Notes: a model not told the origin generated them from the sequence alone. Positions 33,919 to 45,073 are shown, counted from the first letter of the stretch. The stretch: DNA of 64,000 bases from Ilex aquifolium (GCA_951799425.1 OX637393.1:22175744-22239743); one strand, 5' to 3'. Numbers and translations are program-made.

Positions 33919-36029
33919 TGATTGATCAAAAATAATCCTATTCCTAACCCTTTAACTACTATCCTTCAAATGATGCAATGTATGAGCGGAAGGAAGGATT
34001 TCTCCCCCTTTGGGATAGTGTGAAAAGAAAGGGCAATAGGAAAGGGAAATGGGATGATGTAGATATGGAATGTGTATGCACAAAAATGCTCCCCAATCGC
34101 AAGGAGACTTTCGTGAGTTGTGTTTTACTTGGAAAGTATTCCAAGGTCGATTCCACAGGGAAGGAAGTGAGCAAATGTGAAAGTGATTTAGTGCAAAAGA
34201 AAGTGTAAAATTCTTGTTGTTGGAAATTGTTTGGTGAAGTGTGTGTTGGTGAAATTAGAATGAGAAAACAAGTGTTGGCAATTCCAAGAGATCCCTCCAA
34301 TGGGTATACTATCTCAACTCAAAACACTCCTCCGATTGAGCAAGAATGAACGGTTGATTCACGGGAAGCCGAGGATGATGATGGTGAGTGCCTAAGCATA
34401 AACCGTGACTAGGCCTACGGGTTATCAAAGACTCACCAAATCATCCACCTTCAATCCGGTCAAACCGAACCATGGGACTCTAAAGGGAGGGTGTAGAAAG
34501 AGTTGAAATGGTATACCCCAATGAGGATTCCCCTTGGTCTTGCCAACAAAAAGTGCTTAGCTACTCATACTTGAACTAGACATGATAATGTAAAGGTAAT
34601 GCATTCTAAGGCTATGGAGCTTTGAAGTAACTAAGTGTAAGAAATCCTAGACTAGAAGTGAATGAAATGAAAAGCTATTTTATATCTATGAACATGAATA
34701 ACCTTCAAAGCATTAATGGTGGAACATAAATGGAAGCATTCAACTAACCAAACATGAAGGGAAAACAACATTTATGGCATTCAATGAACTACTAAGATTC
34801 TTACTCAAGATTACAAGACAAATGCAGTAGGAGAAATGGTAAAATCGTCACTTTCTCTCTCTAAAAACCACTATTCATCCTCTTCTCTGCCTAGAGCTCC
34901 TCTCTCTAAAACTATATCTAATGTAATACATGATGAATCCAATACCCCCCAAGGAGACTCTTGCTTTCCCCCCAAAACGTGCCTGGAGAGAGAGGGAGGT
35001 CTACAGAGTTGATCTCCATCACTAGGGGTGCAGCAACATGGGCTGGACAGGGGGTGAGGCAGAGCTGTCTGCCCACCCAGCTTCCTTCTTCTTCTCTCTC
35101 TTCATTCATTATCAAGACTCATCCCAATCAATGCAGGGGTGAGGGAGGCTCCAGGATGTGTAAGAGATGTCAGGAAGCATGTAGGAGAAGTGCATGTGGG
35201 ACCCTTCAAGCCGCAAAGTTGAGTTACAGGCTGTCTGGAGAAAAGTGCAAAAACCTTCCGGAAGGTCGACATACACCTACTGGAAGGTCGCTGAAAGAAC
35301 AGTTAAATGAAAAGAATCAAATGCAAGAACTTCCGGAAGGTCGACATCAGTAGCAAAAATCTTCCGGAAGGTTCATTCCAGTAGCCAAAACCTTCCGGAA
35401 GGTTCATTCCAGAAGACAAAACCTTCCGGAAGATTTTGGCAGTCAAAAAGAAACCCAAGGCAAAACCTTCCGGAAGGTCCTTTCCAGTAGACAAGTCCTT
35501 CCGGAAGGTTTTACTCCAGTAGCTAAAATCTTCCGGAAGGTTCATTCCAGAAAACAAAACCTTCCGGAAGATTTTGGCAGTCAAAAAGAAACCCAAGGCA
35601 AAACCTTCCGGAAGGTCCATTCCAGTAGACAAGTCCTTCCGGAAGGTTTTACTCCAGTAGCTAAAATCTTCCGGAAGGTTCATTCCAGTGGACAAAACCT
35701 TCCGGAAGGTATTAGCTGTGAACAAGGCATCCAGGGTTTTTAGCAAAACCTTCCGGAAGGACGACATACACCTTCCGGAAGGTTTTCAGACTGTGAGCAA
35801 AAATTGGATTTCTTTCCCCTCCAGATCATCCTTAAAGCTACCCCATACACTCCATTAGCCTCATAAAACACCATGGGGGTTTAAATCATGTCATTTACAT
35901 CATTTTACATGCATTCACCCAAAATTCCATCAAGCCACAAACAAAACCAAAACACTCCCATTTATTGACAAAAAAGGTGAAACAAAAGCACATTAGCACA
36001 CCATACATGTCATTGTTATGTGCTAATCA
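33919..36029 (-). repeat. LTR-B, Athila-type 5' LTR, antisense
   Basis: The 2111-bp LTR has plus-strand ends TGATTGATC and GTGCTAATCA (minus start TGATTAGCACATAACAATG). A tRNA-Asp-type PBS abuts its left end, so it is the 5' LTR of a minus element whose internal region is nearly all lost. The CTTCCGGAAGG array at 35257-35792 occupies U3. No strong TATA box is evident. At 36030 it joins gag sequence of the opposite strand. Confidence 0.85.
35257..35792. repeat. CCTTCCGGAAGG palindrome array in LTR-B U3
   Basis: About 15 copies of (C/T)CTTCCGGAAG(G/A) with spacing mostly near 31 bp. Part of the array is a 139-bp tandem duplication: the phrase GATTTTGGCAGTCAAAAAG appears at about 35432 and again at 35571. 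The minus ORF through it is a by-product of the repeat. Confidence 0.9.
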
Positions 36030-36071
36030 GCGTCCAATCCATCCACATACCAACCTCCTCACAAAAGGAAT

Positions 36072-37145
36072 TTGGAGGATATGATCCATTCCTTCATTCA
36101 AAGCCAAACCACCATCAATAACCAAAATGCCACAGCCATTAATGATATAAGAGCCCAACTCACAAAGTTGACAAACTCTGTAGGGGCATCTCAACAAGAA
36201 AAGGGGAAGTTCCCCGCTCAACTACAAGAGAACCCTAGGGGTCAACACGTTGTTGAGTCATTGGGCCCTTCGAGAGAGAGTTGCGAGCAACTCAAAGCTG
36301 TCACCACCCTCCATAGTGGCAAAGAAATTGACAAAACCATTTTGCCAACGGTCTCACCCAAGACCACATTGCCAAAAGGAAAAGATATATTGGGTGACTC
36401 CGACAAGGGTGAGGTGACTGAAGAGAAAGAAAGAGAGGTTGTTGATAAAGAAAAATTAATTGATGATTGTGTGGTTATCCCTTCCATGTCTGCCCCTTTC
36501 CCGTGTCGTTTGAAGCCACTTGTCAAGGTGGCTAATTACACTGATATTTTGGAAATGTTTAAGCAGGTGAAGATTAACATTCCACTCCTCGACGCCATCA
36601 AGAAAATCCCATCTTGTGGTAAAATTTTGAAGGATCTATGCACGGTGAAAAGGATATTGAATATCCACAAGAAGGCATTCCTCACAGAACAAGTGAGCTC
36701 AATATTGAGGACCAACACTCCTCCCAAATTCAAAGACCCCGGTTGCCCAACCATAGCCATCACCATTGGGAATTGTCGAGTGGAGCAAGCACTCCTCGAT
36801 TTGGGGGCAAGTGTGAATCTTCTTCCCTTCTCGGTGTATCAACAGCTTCAGCTTGAGGAGTTGAAGCCCACCTCAATTACGCTTCAATTAGCGGATCGTA
36901 GTATCCATACACCAAGGGGAGTATTTGAGGATGTCTTATTTCAATTTGATAAATTTTATTTCCCTGTCGATTTCATTGTGCTTGATACACACCCTGTTGT
37001 AAACCTTAGCTCCCAAATTCCCGTAATACTTGGAAGACCTTTCCTTGCTACATCTAATGTCGTGATAAATTGCAGGAATGGTCTAATGAAGTTGGCATTT
37101 GGGAATATGATGATGGAGCTCAATGTATTCAACTTGGCAAAGTAA
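36072..37145 (+). pseudogene. Athila-type gag C-terminus and aspartic protease
   Basis: The 357-codon frame begins within gag (DMIHSFIQSQTTINNQNATAI, GKFPAQ, VTTLHSGKEIDKT). After an acidic linker it has PFPCRLK, the segment IPLLDAIKKIPSCGKILKDLCT and FLTEQVSSIL, then the protease: NCRVEQALLDLGASVNLLPFSVYQQL (active-site DLGAS, as usual in this lineage instead of DTG/DSG), SIHTPRGVFEDVL, FIVLD and the PVILGRPFLATSNVVINCRNG flap/second motif. It ends at a TAA at 37143-37145, where related polyproteins continue into RT. Confidence 0.85.
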
Positions 37146-37615
37146 CCGGGTGATGATGAGGAAGTAAGTGAGGTAAATAGAATCGACACTTTGGTTGAGG
37201 AGCATTTGGAGTTGGAGGGAATATTGAAATTTCAGGAAGAAGGAATGGTGGATCTGTAAAATTATGATGAGCGTGAGGAGGTAGAAGATTTGAAAGGGAT
37301 GGAAAGGTGGATCCCTACATTCGAGGAGTTACCTCATCGAGAAAAGAAAATTTTTCCGTCGGATGAACAAAAGCCCAACTTGGAGTTGAAACCCTTGCCC
37401 TCCCATTTGAAGTACGCCTATCTTGGAGAAGGTGAAACATTTCTGGTGGTCATTAGCTCTACATTGAACATGGAACAAGAAAAAGAACTCATGGAGGTAC
37501 TGAGAAAGCATAAAGAGCAATTGGGTGGACCATTGCGGATATCAAGGGGATAAGCCTTCTCATTTGCACCCACCACATATATCTTGAGGAGGATTCCTGA
37601 CAACCACAAAGACGG

Positions 37616-39322
37616 TTGAATCCCATCATGAAAGAGGTGGTGAGGGATGAGGTTCTGAAACTACTTGATGTGGGGATCATTTTTCCAATTGCCGATAGTA
37701 AGTGGGTTAGCCCCACACAAGTAGTACCTAAGAAATCCGGAGTTACGGTGGTTGAGAATGATGAGAATGAGCTTATACCTACAAGAGTGATCACCGAATG
37801 GAGGGTGTGCATCGATCACCGAAAGTTGAACGCTTGCACAAGAAAAGACCGCTTCCCATTGCCATTCCTCAATCAAGTCCTAGAACGAGTAGCGGGTAAT
37901 CTATTCTACTATTTTTTAGATGGATACTCTGGCTACAATCAGATCGAGATTGGTTTGGAGGATCAAGAGAAGACCACCTTTACGTGCCCCTATGGTACCT
38001 TTGCCTACCGTCGCATGCCATTTGGACAGTGCAATGCTCCGGGGACTTTTCAACGCTGTATAATGGGGATTTTCAGTGATATGGTGGAAAAGATAGTGGA
38101 GGTCTTGGACGAATTTTCTTTGTTTGGGGATTCATTCGAGGGATGTTTGGTAAACTTGGAGAAGGTTCTAACAAGATGTGAGGAGAAGAATCTAGTCTTG
38201 AATTGGGAAAAGTGTCACTTTATGGTGACAGAAGAAATTGTGCTTGGCCACCTAGTTTCGGCTAGGGGTATTGAAGTCGAAAAATCCAAGGTGGAGGCCA
38301 TCTCCAACCTCCCCACGCCGAGAGCCATCAAAGGCATCCGGTCATTCTTGGGCCATGCGGGGTTTTATCGTCGATTTATAAAGAATTTCAGTGCATTGGC
38401 CCGACCCTTGACCAACCTGTTGTCTAAGGAGGTCTCATTTGAGTGGTCGGATGATTGTGAGGCATCCTTTAAAAAACTTAAAAGCATGCTAGTCACACCT
38501 CCGATCATGCGACCACCCAATTGGGACCTACCTTTTGAGCTCATGTGCGACGCGAGTGATTACGCGGTCGATGCAGTACTTGGTCAAAGGGAGGAAAATA
38601 GACCGTATGTGATACACTATGCTAGCAAAACACTGAATGAGGCTCAGATGAATTACACTACCACCGAGAAAGAGTTGCTAGCGGTAGTGTTTGCCTTAGA
38701 TAAATTTAATTCTTACATTATTGGTTCACCTATTGTTGTCTTTACTGATCACTCTGCTTTGAAGTATTTGTTGTCAAAGCAGGATGCAAAATCCAGACTC
38801 ATTAGGTGGATACTCCTTCTACAAGAATTCGACTTGACGATCAAGGACAAGAAAGGAGTTGAGAACGTGGTGGCTGATCATTTATCCTGGCTTATGGTGC
38901 AGGAGGCCGATGAGAACATTCCTATCCCTGACTTTTTCCCTGACGAACATTTGCTTTCAATTCATTATGTATGTCCTTGGTATGATGATATATGCAACTA
39001 TCTTGCAACAGGACAGATACCACCGCAATGGAGCCCAAAAGATCGAAGACGATTTATGGCGGATGTGAAGTACTTCTACTTCGACAACCCGTACCTGTTC
39101 AAGTATTGTCCCGACCAAGTCATGAGAAGATGTGTACTTGAAAATGAACAATGGGACGTCTTTGCATTCTGCCATTCACAAGCATGCGGTGGACATTTTT
39201 CAGCGAAAAAGACTTCGGCTAAAATTCTCCAATCAGGTTTTTACTGGCCTTCTCTTATCAAAGATTGTATTTCGTTTTGTAAGGGATGCGACAGATGCCA
39301 ACGTTTGTGTAGTGTGACCTGA
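37616..39322 (+). pseudogene. Athila-type reverse transcriptase-RNase H
   Basis: RT blocks in order: MKEVVRDEVLKLLDVGII, SKWVSPTQVVPKKSG, WRVCIDHRKLN, RKDRFPLPF, FYYFLDGYSGYNQI, KTTFTCPYGTFAYRRMPFG, and EKIVEVLDEFSLFG where the catalytic x-x-DD box should be. Here the box is one codon short and its second Asp is Glu, so polymerase activity should be lost. RNase H is complete by motif: MCDASDYAVDAVLG, TTEKELLAVVFA, FTDHSALKYLL, NVVADHLSWL. The integrase zinc-finger start (HSQACGGHFSAKKT, FYWPSLIKDCISFCKGCDRCQ) follows, then TGA at 39320. Confidence 0.9.
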
Positions 39323-39328
39323 AGAAAC

Positions 39329-40273
39329 ATGATGCCCCTTTCCCCTATGCTAGTCATAGAAATATTCGACTGTTGGGGCATCGACTTCATGGGTCCTTTC
39401 CCTATGTCATTTGGTTATTTGTACATCCTCCTGGCAGTGGACTATGTGTCCAAGTGGGTGGAGGCTATCCCGACCAAGACTAATAACCACCGGGTCGTAG
39501 TCAAATTTCTCAAAGAGAACATCTTTTCGAGGTTTGGGATGCCTCGTGCAATCATAAGTGATGGTGGATCACACTTCTGTAATAGGCCATTTGCATTCAA
39601 ATATGGCGTTACTCACAAAGTATCCACTGCCTATCACCCACAAACAAATGGCCAAGCCGAGCTAGCCAATAGGGAGATCAAGAACATTCTAGAAAAAACG
39701 GTCAACCCAAATAGGAAGGATTGGTCGGATAGATTGATCGATGCCCTATGGGCATACCGCACTGCCTTCAAAATTGTTTTGGGCATGTCTCCCTACCGGC
39801 TTGTCTATGGAAAGGCTTGCCACCTGCTAGTCGAAATGGAACACAAGGCCTACTGGGCCATTAAAACTTTAAATTTTAATTTGAGAATGGTGGGTGATCA
39901 TAGGAAGTTAGAGCTGAATGAATTGGAAGAGATTCGACGAGATGCGTATGAAAGCTCCAAAATTTCGAAGGAACGGGCTAAAATCTTTCATGATAATTCC
40001 ATCATACGGAAATCATTCGAGCCCGGGCAAAAAGTGCTCTTATACAATTCTCGCCTCTCAATTTTCCAAGGAAAACTCCGATCCCGTTGGGATGACCCCT
40101 ATCTTGTCAAGATGGCCTACCCCAACGGAGCTGTTGAGGTGACAAACCCTGAGAATGGACAGACATTCAAGGTCAATGGCCAAAGACTTAAGCCATTCTT
40201 TGAGGGTTTTGAAGGGCAAGAAGTTGAGGAGGAGTTGACGGATCCCGTGTATTCGGATTTGGTGGAAGAGTAG
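39329..40273 (+). pseudogene. Athila-type integrase core and C-terminus
   Basis: Same frame as RT, separated only by the TGA at 39320. Core DDE residues are visible in [10 protein letters not shown] (D), [11 protein letters not shown] (D) and [15 protein letters not shown] (E). Then come [38 protein letters not shown], a basic-helical linker and a C-terminal SH3-like part ([53 protein letters not shown]). The catalytic triad is intact but the polyprotein that would deliver it is broken. Confidence 0.88.
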
Positions 40274-41427
40274 CTAATGCTTACGCTCTTTAGTGTACAG
40301 TTACTTTTATTTATTTATGTTATTTTTATTCCATGTCACTTACTTTCTTTGGTTGTATAGTATTGATCTTCTTAGTTTCAGATATTGGTGCTCTTGTTGA
40401 AGCTCAATTGCGAGGTGTTCTCTAACCCTACCTATCTTTTTACTGTCCTTCGGTGCATATCATATCTTTTTTGTTGCATTGGGGACAATGCATGAATCAA
40501 GTTGGGGGGTGAGGTGCATGCTACACCAATGTTTGTGGAAATTTTTGTGGATAATATCAAACACCAATTTTTGGGGTGAAAAATTCACCTTTCACATGTT
40601 TTATAGATATTTTTGCTTACATTAGTGTAATTATGTAAAAATTTTAAAAAAAATTTGATGAAAAATATTTGAATTTTGATCTGTATTCCCTTATGAAGAG
40701 TGTGTGGATTAGATGATATATTGATCTTTGTTGTGAACTTTGAGCACATGAGCATACTATGGAAATTGATCATATGCGTGAGTATCACATATGTATTGAT
40801 TTTTGAACTCAACTGTGTGTGTGACCTTTGAATGTGTAATTTCAGCAATTTACGGATTGGATTCATGTTTTAGGTTTGACATAAGTAGTGGAGATGAGTA
40901 AGGACCCGTGAGAGCTTTAGTACCAATCCTTTTTGGAAGGAACTTACAATTACTCAAAGAACAATTCTTCATTGTCAAATTTGTTCAATAATCTCATTAT
41001 GTTTGTCTTGGCTAGGTGCATTTGGGTAGTAGACTAATGTTGTCTTGTATACGCAATGCCCTCCCATGTGTATCTGGAAGTGATCTTAGGCCATCTTGGA
41101 ATATTTCGAGCCTTTGCCTTATTCTTGTGAAATTTTATCCCTAGTGCCATGATTGAGCCTAATTGAAATTCATTTCTATGTCACACATTTGACCAATTCG
41201 ATGAAAAAAAGAGAAATATCTACCTTACATCGGTTGTTCCTAAAAGCTGAAAATGAGTGATTGCAAAAATAAAGGAAGTGTGGTGTGGAAATTCGAGCAA
41301 GGGATGAATTGAAGTGAAACTCAAGGAGTTCATTAGAAAAAGAAAAAAAAGAAAATTCAAGAAAATGAAGGAAAAGGGTGAGAAGAAGCAAGAATGATAA
41401 AAAGAAAAAGAAAATGATAAGGGAAAA

Positions 41428-41977
41428 GGGTTAATTGCACTGGAGGTCCCTAAAGTATGAAGTTTGTCTCATTTTAGTCCCCAATATTTCAATTGCATCA
41501 TTTTGGTCCTTGAAATATTGAATATGTTTTTATATGGTCTCTCAAGCAGACAGTGTCCAGATTGCTAACGATTTTTTATCATAAATTTGTCACATGATAC
41601 TTAAATATAGACAAAAAAATAATTTGGATAACTCTTGACCAAATTTCTACTCAAATTTTGGTTAAATACCTACCTAAATTACATAGTTTTGATCACGAGC
41701 TATCTAAATTTTGGTCAAAAGCTACCCATATTACACATTTTTTTGTCAAGAGCTACCCAAATTTTGTTTAAGAGCTATCAAAATTATTTTTTGTCCACAT
41801 TTAGCTATTACGTGACAAGTTTATGATAAAAAATCGTTAGCAATCTGGATGTTGTCTGCTTGAAGGACCATATAGAAACATATTCAATATTTCAGGGACC
41901 AAAATGATGCAATTAAAACATTGGGGACCAAAATGAGACAAATCTCATACTTTGGGGACCTCTAGTGCAATTAACCC
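41428..41977. mobile_element. Mutator-like MITE with about 170-190-bp inverted ends
   Basis: The left end GGGTTAATTGCACTGGAGG and right end CCTCTAGTGCAATTAACCC are reverse complements, and pairing continues with few mismatches through TTTGGTCC, CAATATTT, AAGCAGACA and ATCGTTAGCAATC for about 170-190 bp. The flanks TAAGGGAAAA (left) and TAAGGAAAA (right) look like a 9-bp TSD with one indel, which suits Mutator-like elements. The centre has several GAGCTA(C/T)C-AAATTTTG repeats. It is non-coding. Confidence 0.82.
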
Positions 41978-42954
41978 TAAGGAAAATAAAGAAAAGAAAC
42001 AAAGAGTGAAGTGAAGGTGTAAGAGTGGAATGAAAAATCCCATAAAAAGGGAAGTGTCCTGAAATAAAAAGGCTTTCACTTGGAACAACTTTATTTGTAT
42101 CCTATGTCCTTCGTTTCTTTTACCCCAATATCACCCCAAGGCCCCATTATAACCTTCAAAGTCCTAAGTGATCTAGTGAAGCATGGGAGATGCATAATTT
42201 CAAAGAAAATGATGAGTTAGTCTTACCACCCAATGCCCTAGTTTTTCTTTTCATGAGATTATGCCAAAGTCACTTCATTTTCATAACATGAACTTCATTT
42301 TTGGATTACATATGAGCATACTTTGTTTTGAGCACAAGAGTCTATCTCACATGTACACATGGAGTGCATGCCAGGATAACGAGAGTGTATTTCATTGTGA
42401 GAGTGACTTTTGGTGAGTTTTGCATTGAAACTGAATTTGGCTGGCCATTCGAATGTGAATTCTGTTGCGTAAGTGTTCAAATTATTTGTCCAATTCACGC
42501 ACACACGAGTTCGAAAATAAATGTGTAGGAGCATACTTTAGACTAGTATCAAAGACGATGGTACTGCTCATGTGTGCTTAGTTCAGACATCTGAACAAGT
42601 TATTATTGACTTCCATGCTTGCAGAGTAGGGGAATATGGCTCAAGTTTTTGATATTTGAAAAGAATTAGGAATGCCCGTGTTATCAGTTGTGTGACTTGC
42701 ATTTTGGGTCTTCTTTTTGATAGTTGAGAATAGAAATTCATTCCTTGTACGTTGAATGCATCAAAAGTTTAAATCACTTTGCAATTTCAGTAATAATTTG
42801 GGCATGATGGTTCAAATTGTGGTTTATAAGTGGAGTACATGTGTGGGATGGAGTAGAGGTCATAGGTAGTATGGTAAAATGTCTAAGGAGGTCCTGAGTT
42901 GGAATGGAGTGGAGAGGTGTGCTCAGCAGGATTATTTTGGCAAACAAAGCAGAA

Positions 42955-43065
42955 GCGTACCGGTACTGAGTTCCGGTACGGTTTGGCCTCTGGAGCATAG
43001 CGTACCGGTATGGTCATGCCTCTGGAGTTCGGGGTACTGGTACTGCGTACCGGTACGGTCTGCTG
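42955..43065. repeat. TACCGGTA palindrome cluster upstream of env-position ORF
   Basis: Five to six copies of GTACCGGTAC or one-mismatch forms lie between 42955 and 43065, two of them preceded by the phrase CCTCTGGAG. The cluster is 260-370 bp upstream of the ATG at 43324. Confidence 0.75.
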
Positions 43066-43323
43066 AACTGAAAAAAAAATTAGGGCTTTAAGTTAATTTT
43101 TTCAGGAAACCCTTCATTTTCCACCTCTAATTACAACCCTAAACCACCCTCTCTCACTCGAAAACTTCCCAAACCCCCAAATCACCTCATCTCTCTTGCA
43201 AATCCAAAATCATCCGTTCCTAAGCCTTGATTTTGTGTAACCCATGCTTGGGAAACCCTAGGTACCGAATTTCTATAAACCTCATTCCCCCTAATTTTCT
43301 CCAATCCCTTCAAAGATCTCCCA

Positions 43324-44652
43324 ATGGCCCGTCATTTGGATGTTGCCCTTGAGGCCATAGACCCGATTGAGGGTATTTTCTTGATCCTCTTTGTGTTCCT
43401 TATAATGGGGGTACTGTTGCATTGCATGGCCCGGACCAAAAGACCTGGACCCAGTTCCTCTCCACCTGAGAATCCCACTGGCTGCAAGAGAAGCGAGGAA
43501 GGGTCAAGCGAGGACCAAAATGTGCAAAGAAAGAAGGCCAGAAATGAGGCACGACGCCAATGGATTCAGGGGAGGAGTGTCACTTGTGAGCGGCATCTTG
43601 ACCATATCTCACTCACCCCAAGGCATGAGGTTGTAAACATCATTGAGGGGCATGGCATGAGTTGTTGGTTCAAGCAAGTCGAGGGATATAACTTGTCCAT
43701 GGTTAGGGAGTTCTACCAATCATTCCGGGTAGTTGAGGTGAACGAAGTGGAGGTGTTGAGAACCAATGTGTGGGGCAAGATGTTCGAGGTGACCCCCGAT
43801 ATCATTGTCACTCTTCTTGGAGGATACGAGAGACCACCATCCTTCCCGCCTGTCTATCCTCACAATATCACTAGAGCCAAGACTAGAGAGGAGTTTGTGG
43901 CTCTAATGTATGAGGACCCCACTAAATTCAAGGGACTGTTCCAAAGTGGAGGGTTAAAGCATGTGTACGGGCTTCTAAACAAACTTCTCCATTACAATTT
44001 ATTCCCAAAAGCTTCGGAAAAGAAGCCAAATATGGAGAAGTTAGCCTTGTTAGATGTTGTTGTGTCGGGGAAAACAATCGACTTTGCACTTTTCATCTGG
44101 GAAGTAATGAAAGACTTTGCTGTGACAACGAAGCCGATGACCAATTTTCCCTACGGGAGTTTGGTAACCCGGATGTGCGATCACTTCAAAGTCAAGGGCT
44201 ACGCATTCGACAAGATCACTCCTCCCGAGACCGGGGCTATTGGCAAGACCAGTAGTAAAAAGAGAAAAGCAATGAGTAAGGGGGAGCGGGCTAGGACAGT
44301 GGGTTCTGATTCTGAGGCTCCCGGCCCATCCTCATTTGTTGGGCCATCCACAGCTGCATCGGCACGCTCAACGGCCCAGCGTCTTGATGCACTAGAGACA
44401 ACAGTGCATGGGATTGAGGCATCAGTGCAGGGGATGACGGCCATACTGAGAGAGATGTTTATGCATACCTTCCCTGGGAGGCCTATCCCAGAAGGACCTA
44501 CTGCACCAGCTACTGCCCCTTCTACTTCTGCCCCCTTTGACTCCACAGTGGTTGAGGAAGAAGAGGATGACGATGATGAAGATACTGATGAGGAAGGGGA
44601 AGATTGGGAGTCTGAGGAAGAGGAGGATGATGATGGAGAGGGTGATGTGTAG
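43324..44652 (+). CDS. Athila-type env-position ORF (putative plant transposon protein family)
   Basis: An open 442-codon frame with no internal lesion. Residues 1-35 include the hydrophobic stretch GIFLILFVFLIMGVLLHC, a possible membrane segment; an alternative start is the Met of MARTKRPGPSSSPP at 43429. A basic linker (KRSEEGSSEDQNVQRKKARNEARRQW) leads to a globular region of about 200 residues (MSCWFKQVEGYNLSMVREFY, GKMFEVTPDIIVTLLG, LNKLLHYNLFPKA, GKTIDFALFIWEVM, NFPYGSLVTRMCDHFKVKG), the domain found in Athila-type ORFs after pol and named putative plant transposon protein in domain collections. A nuclear-signal-like SSKKRKAMSKGERAR, a coiled-coil-like AQRLDALETTVHGIEASVQG and an acidic D/E tail follow. 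Position after integrase is that of env, but function is unknown. Related remnants: 26188-26612 and 45684-46664. Confidence 0.85.
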   Translation: MARHLDVALEAIDPIEGIFLILFVFLIMGVLLHCMARTKRPGPSSSPPENPTGCKRSEEGSSEDQNVQRKKARNEARRQWIQGRSVTCERHLDHISLTPRHEVVNIIEGHGMSCWFKQVEGYNLSMVREFYQSFRVVEVNEVEVLRTNVWGKMFEVTPDIIVTLLGGYERPPSFPPVYPHNITRAKTREEFVALMYEDPTKFKGLFQSGGLKHVYGLLNKLLHYNLFPKASEKKPNMEKLALLDVVVSGKTIDFALFIWEVMKDFAVTTKPMTNFPYGSLVTRMCDHFKVKGYAFDKITPPETGAIGKTSSKKRKAMSKGERARTVGSDSEAPGPSSFVGPSTAASARSTAQRLDALETTVHGIEASVQGMTAILREMFMHTFPGRPIPEGPTAPATAPSTSAPFDSTVVEEEEDDDDEDTDEEGEDWESEEEEDDDGEGDV

Positions 44653-44715
44653 TAGGCTATTGTAGTTGTTGCCTTTCTTTTGATGTTGGATTGTACGTAG
44701 TAAGGATGGGGTCGT

Positions 44716-45073
44716 GATTAGCACTTAAAATTAGCATATTACTATGTTGTTTTAAGACTAATTGTACTTTGATGGAGTTTAAGTGATGTCATTTCAGGCC
44801 CTAAACTGAACAAAGACTCAAGAACAACAAGTACCACACTTGAATGCAACACTAGCATATTAGAGCACAAAATTGAAAAAGCTTGGAGCACAGTCAGAAC
44901 GTTCGAACGCCAACTCACGTTCGAACGACCACATTGAACTATAGCAGACTCAACTGCTAAGAGAAAGTGTGTTGCAGTTAGGAAAGAACTTGAGTTTCAC
45001 GTTCGAACGTGCACTTGAGTTGATTGAAGACCAGACTACTGCATAGAGGTGGAACTGAACTTTACTGAGACGC
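44716..45073 (+). repeat. LTR-A-like LTR start, sense, truncated
   Basis: TGATTAGCACTTAAAATTAGC matches the minus-strand start of LTR-A (28542 leftwards). The match runs through the shared TTTCAGGCCCTAAACTGAACA and paired TTCGAA sites to about 45073 and then stops. A weak purine tract (AGGATGGGGTCG) precedes it. It is probably the 3' LTR start of the sense Athila-type element, cut by a later junction. Confidence 0.75.

Larger units (their letters stand above)
36030..40273 (+). mobile_element. Athila-type gag(C)-pol region, sense
   Basis: Order: gag C-terminal linker and protease (36072-37145), connecting segment (37146-37615), RT-RNase H (37616-39322), integrase (39329-40273). The gag core, 5' leader and 5' LTR are missing, replaced at 36029 by LTR-B in the other orientation. 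After the integrase come a 3-kb spacer, the env-position ORF and an LTR-A-like LTR start at 44716, which fits one Athila-type element. Lesions: stops at 37143 and about 37256, a frameshift near 37530, TGA at 37598, TGA at 39320. Confidence 0.9.
40274..43323 (+). other. Long spacer between pol and env-position ORF
   Basis: Three kilobases without a supported ORF. It begins with a purine-rich GTTGGGGGGTGAGG near 40500, as often seen after Athila-type pol. It carries a MULE-type MITE at 41428-41977 and a TACCGGTA cluster at 42955-43065. The last 180 bases before the ATG are pyrimidine/A-rich, like a 5' UTR. Confidence 0.6.

Noticed and set aside
35303-35767. 154-codon minus ORF with repeated TFRK and LPE words
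   Set aside because: It is a direct translation of the CCTTCCGGAAGG array within an LTR; repeat periodicity, not a protein, explains it.
37418-37876. Minus ORFs opposite Athila RT
   Set aside because: Antisense shadows of the plus-strand polyprotein.
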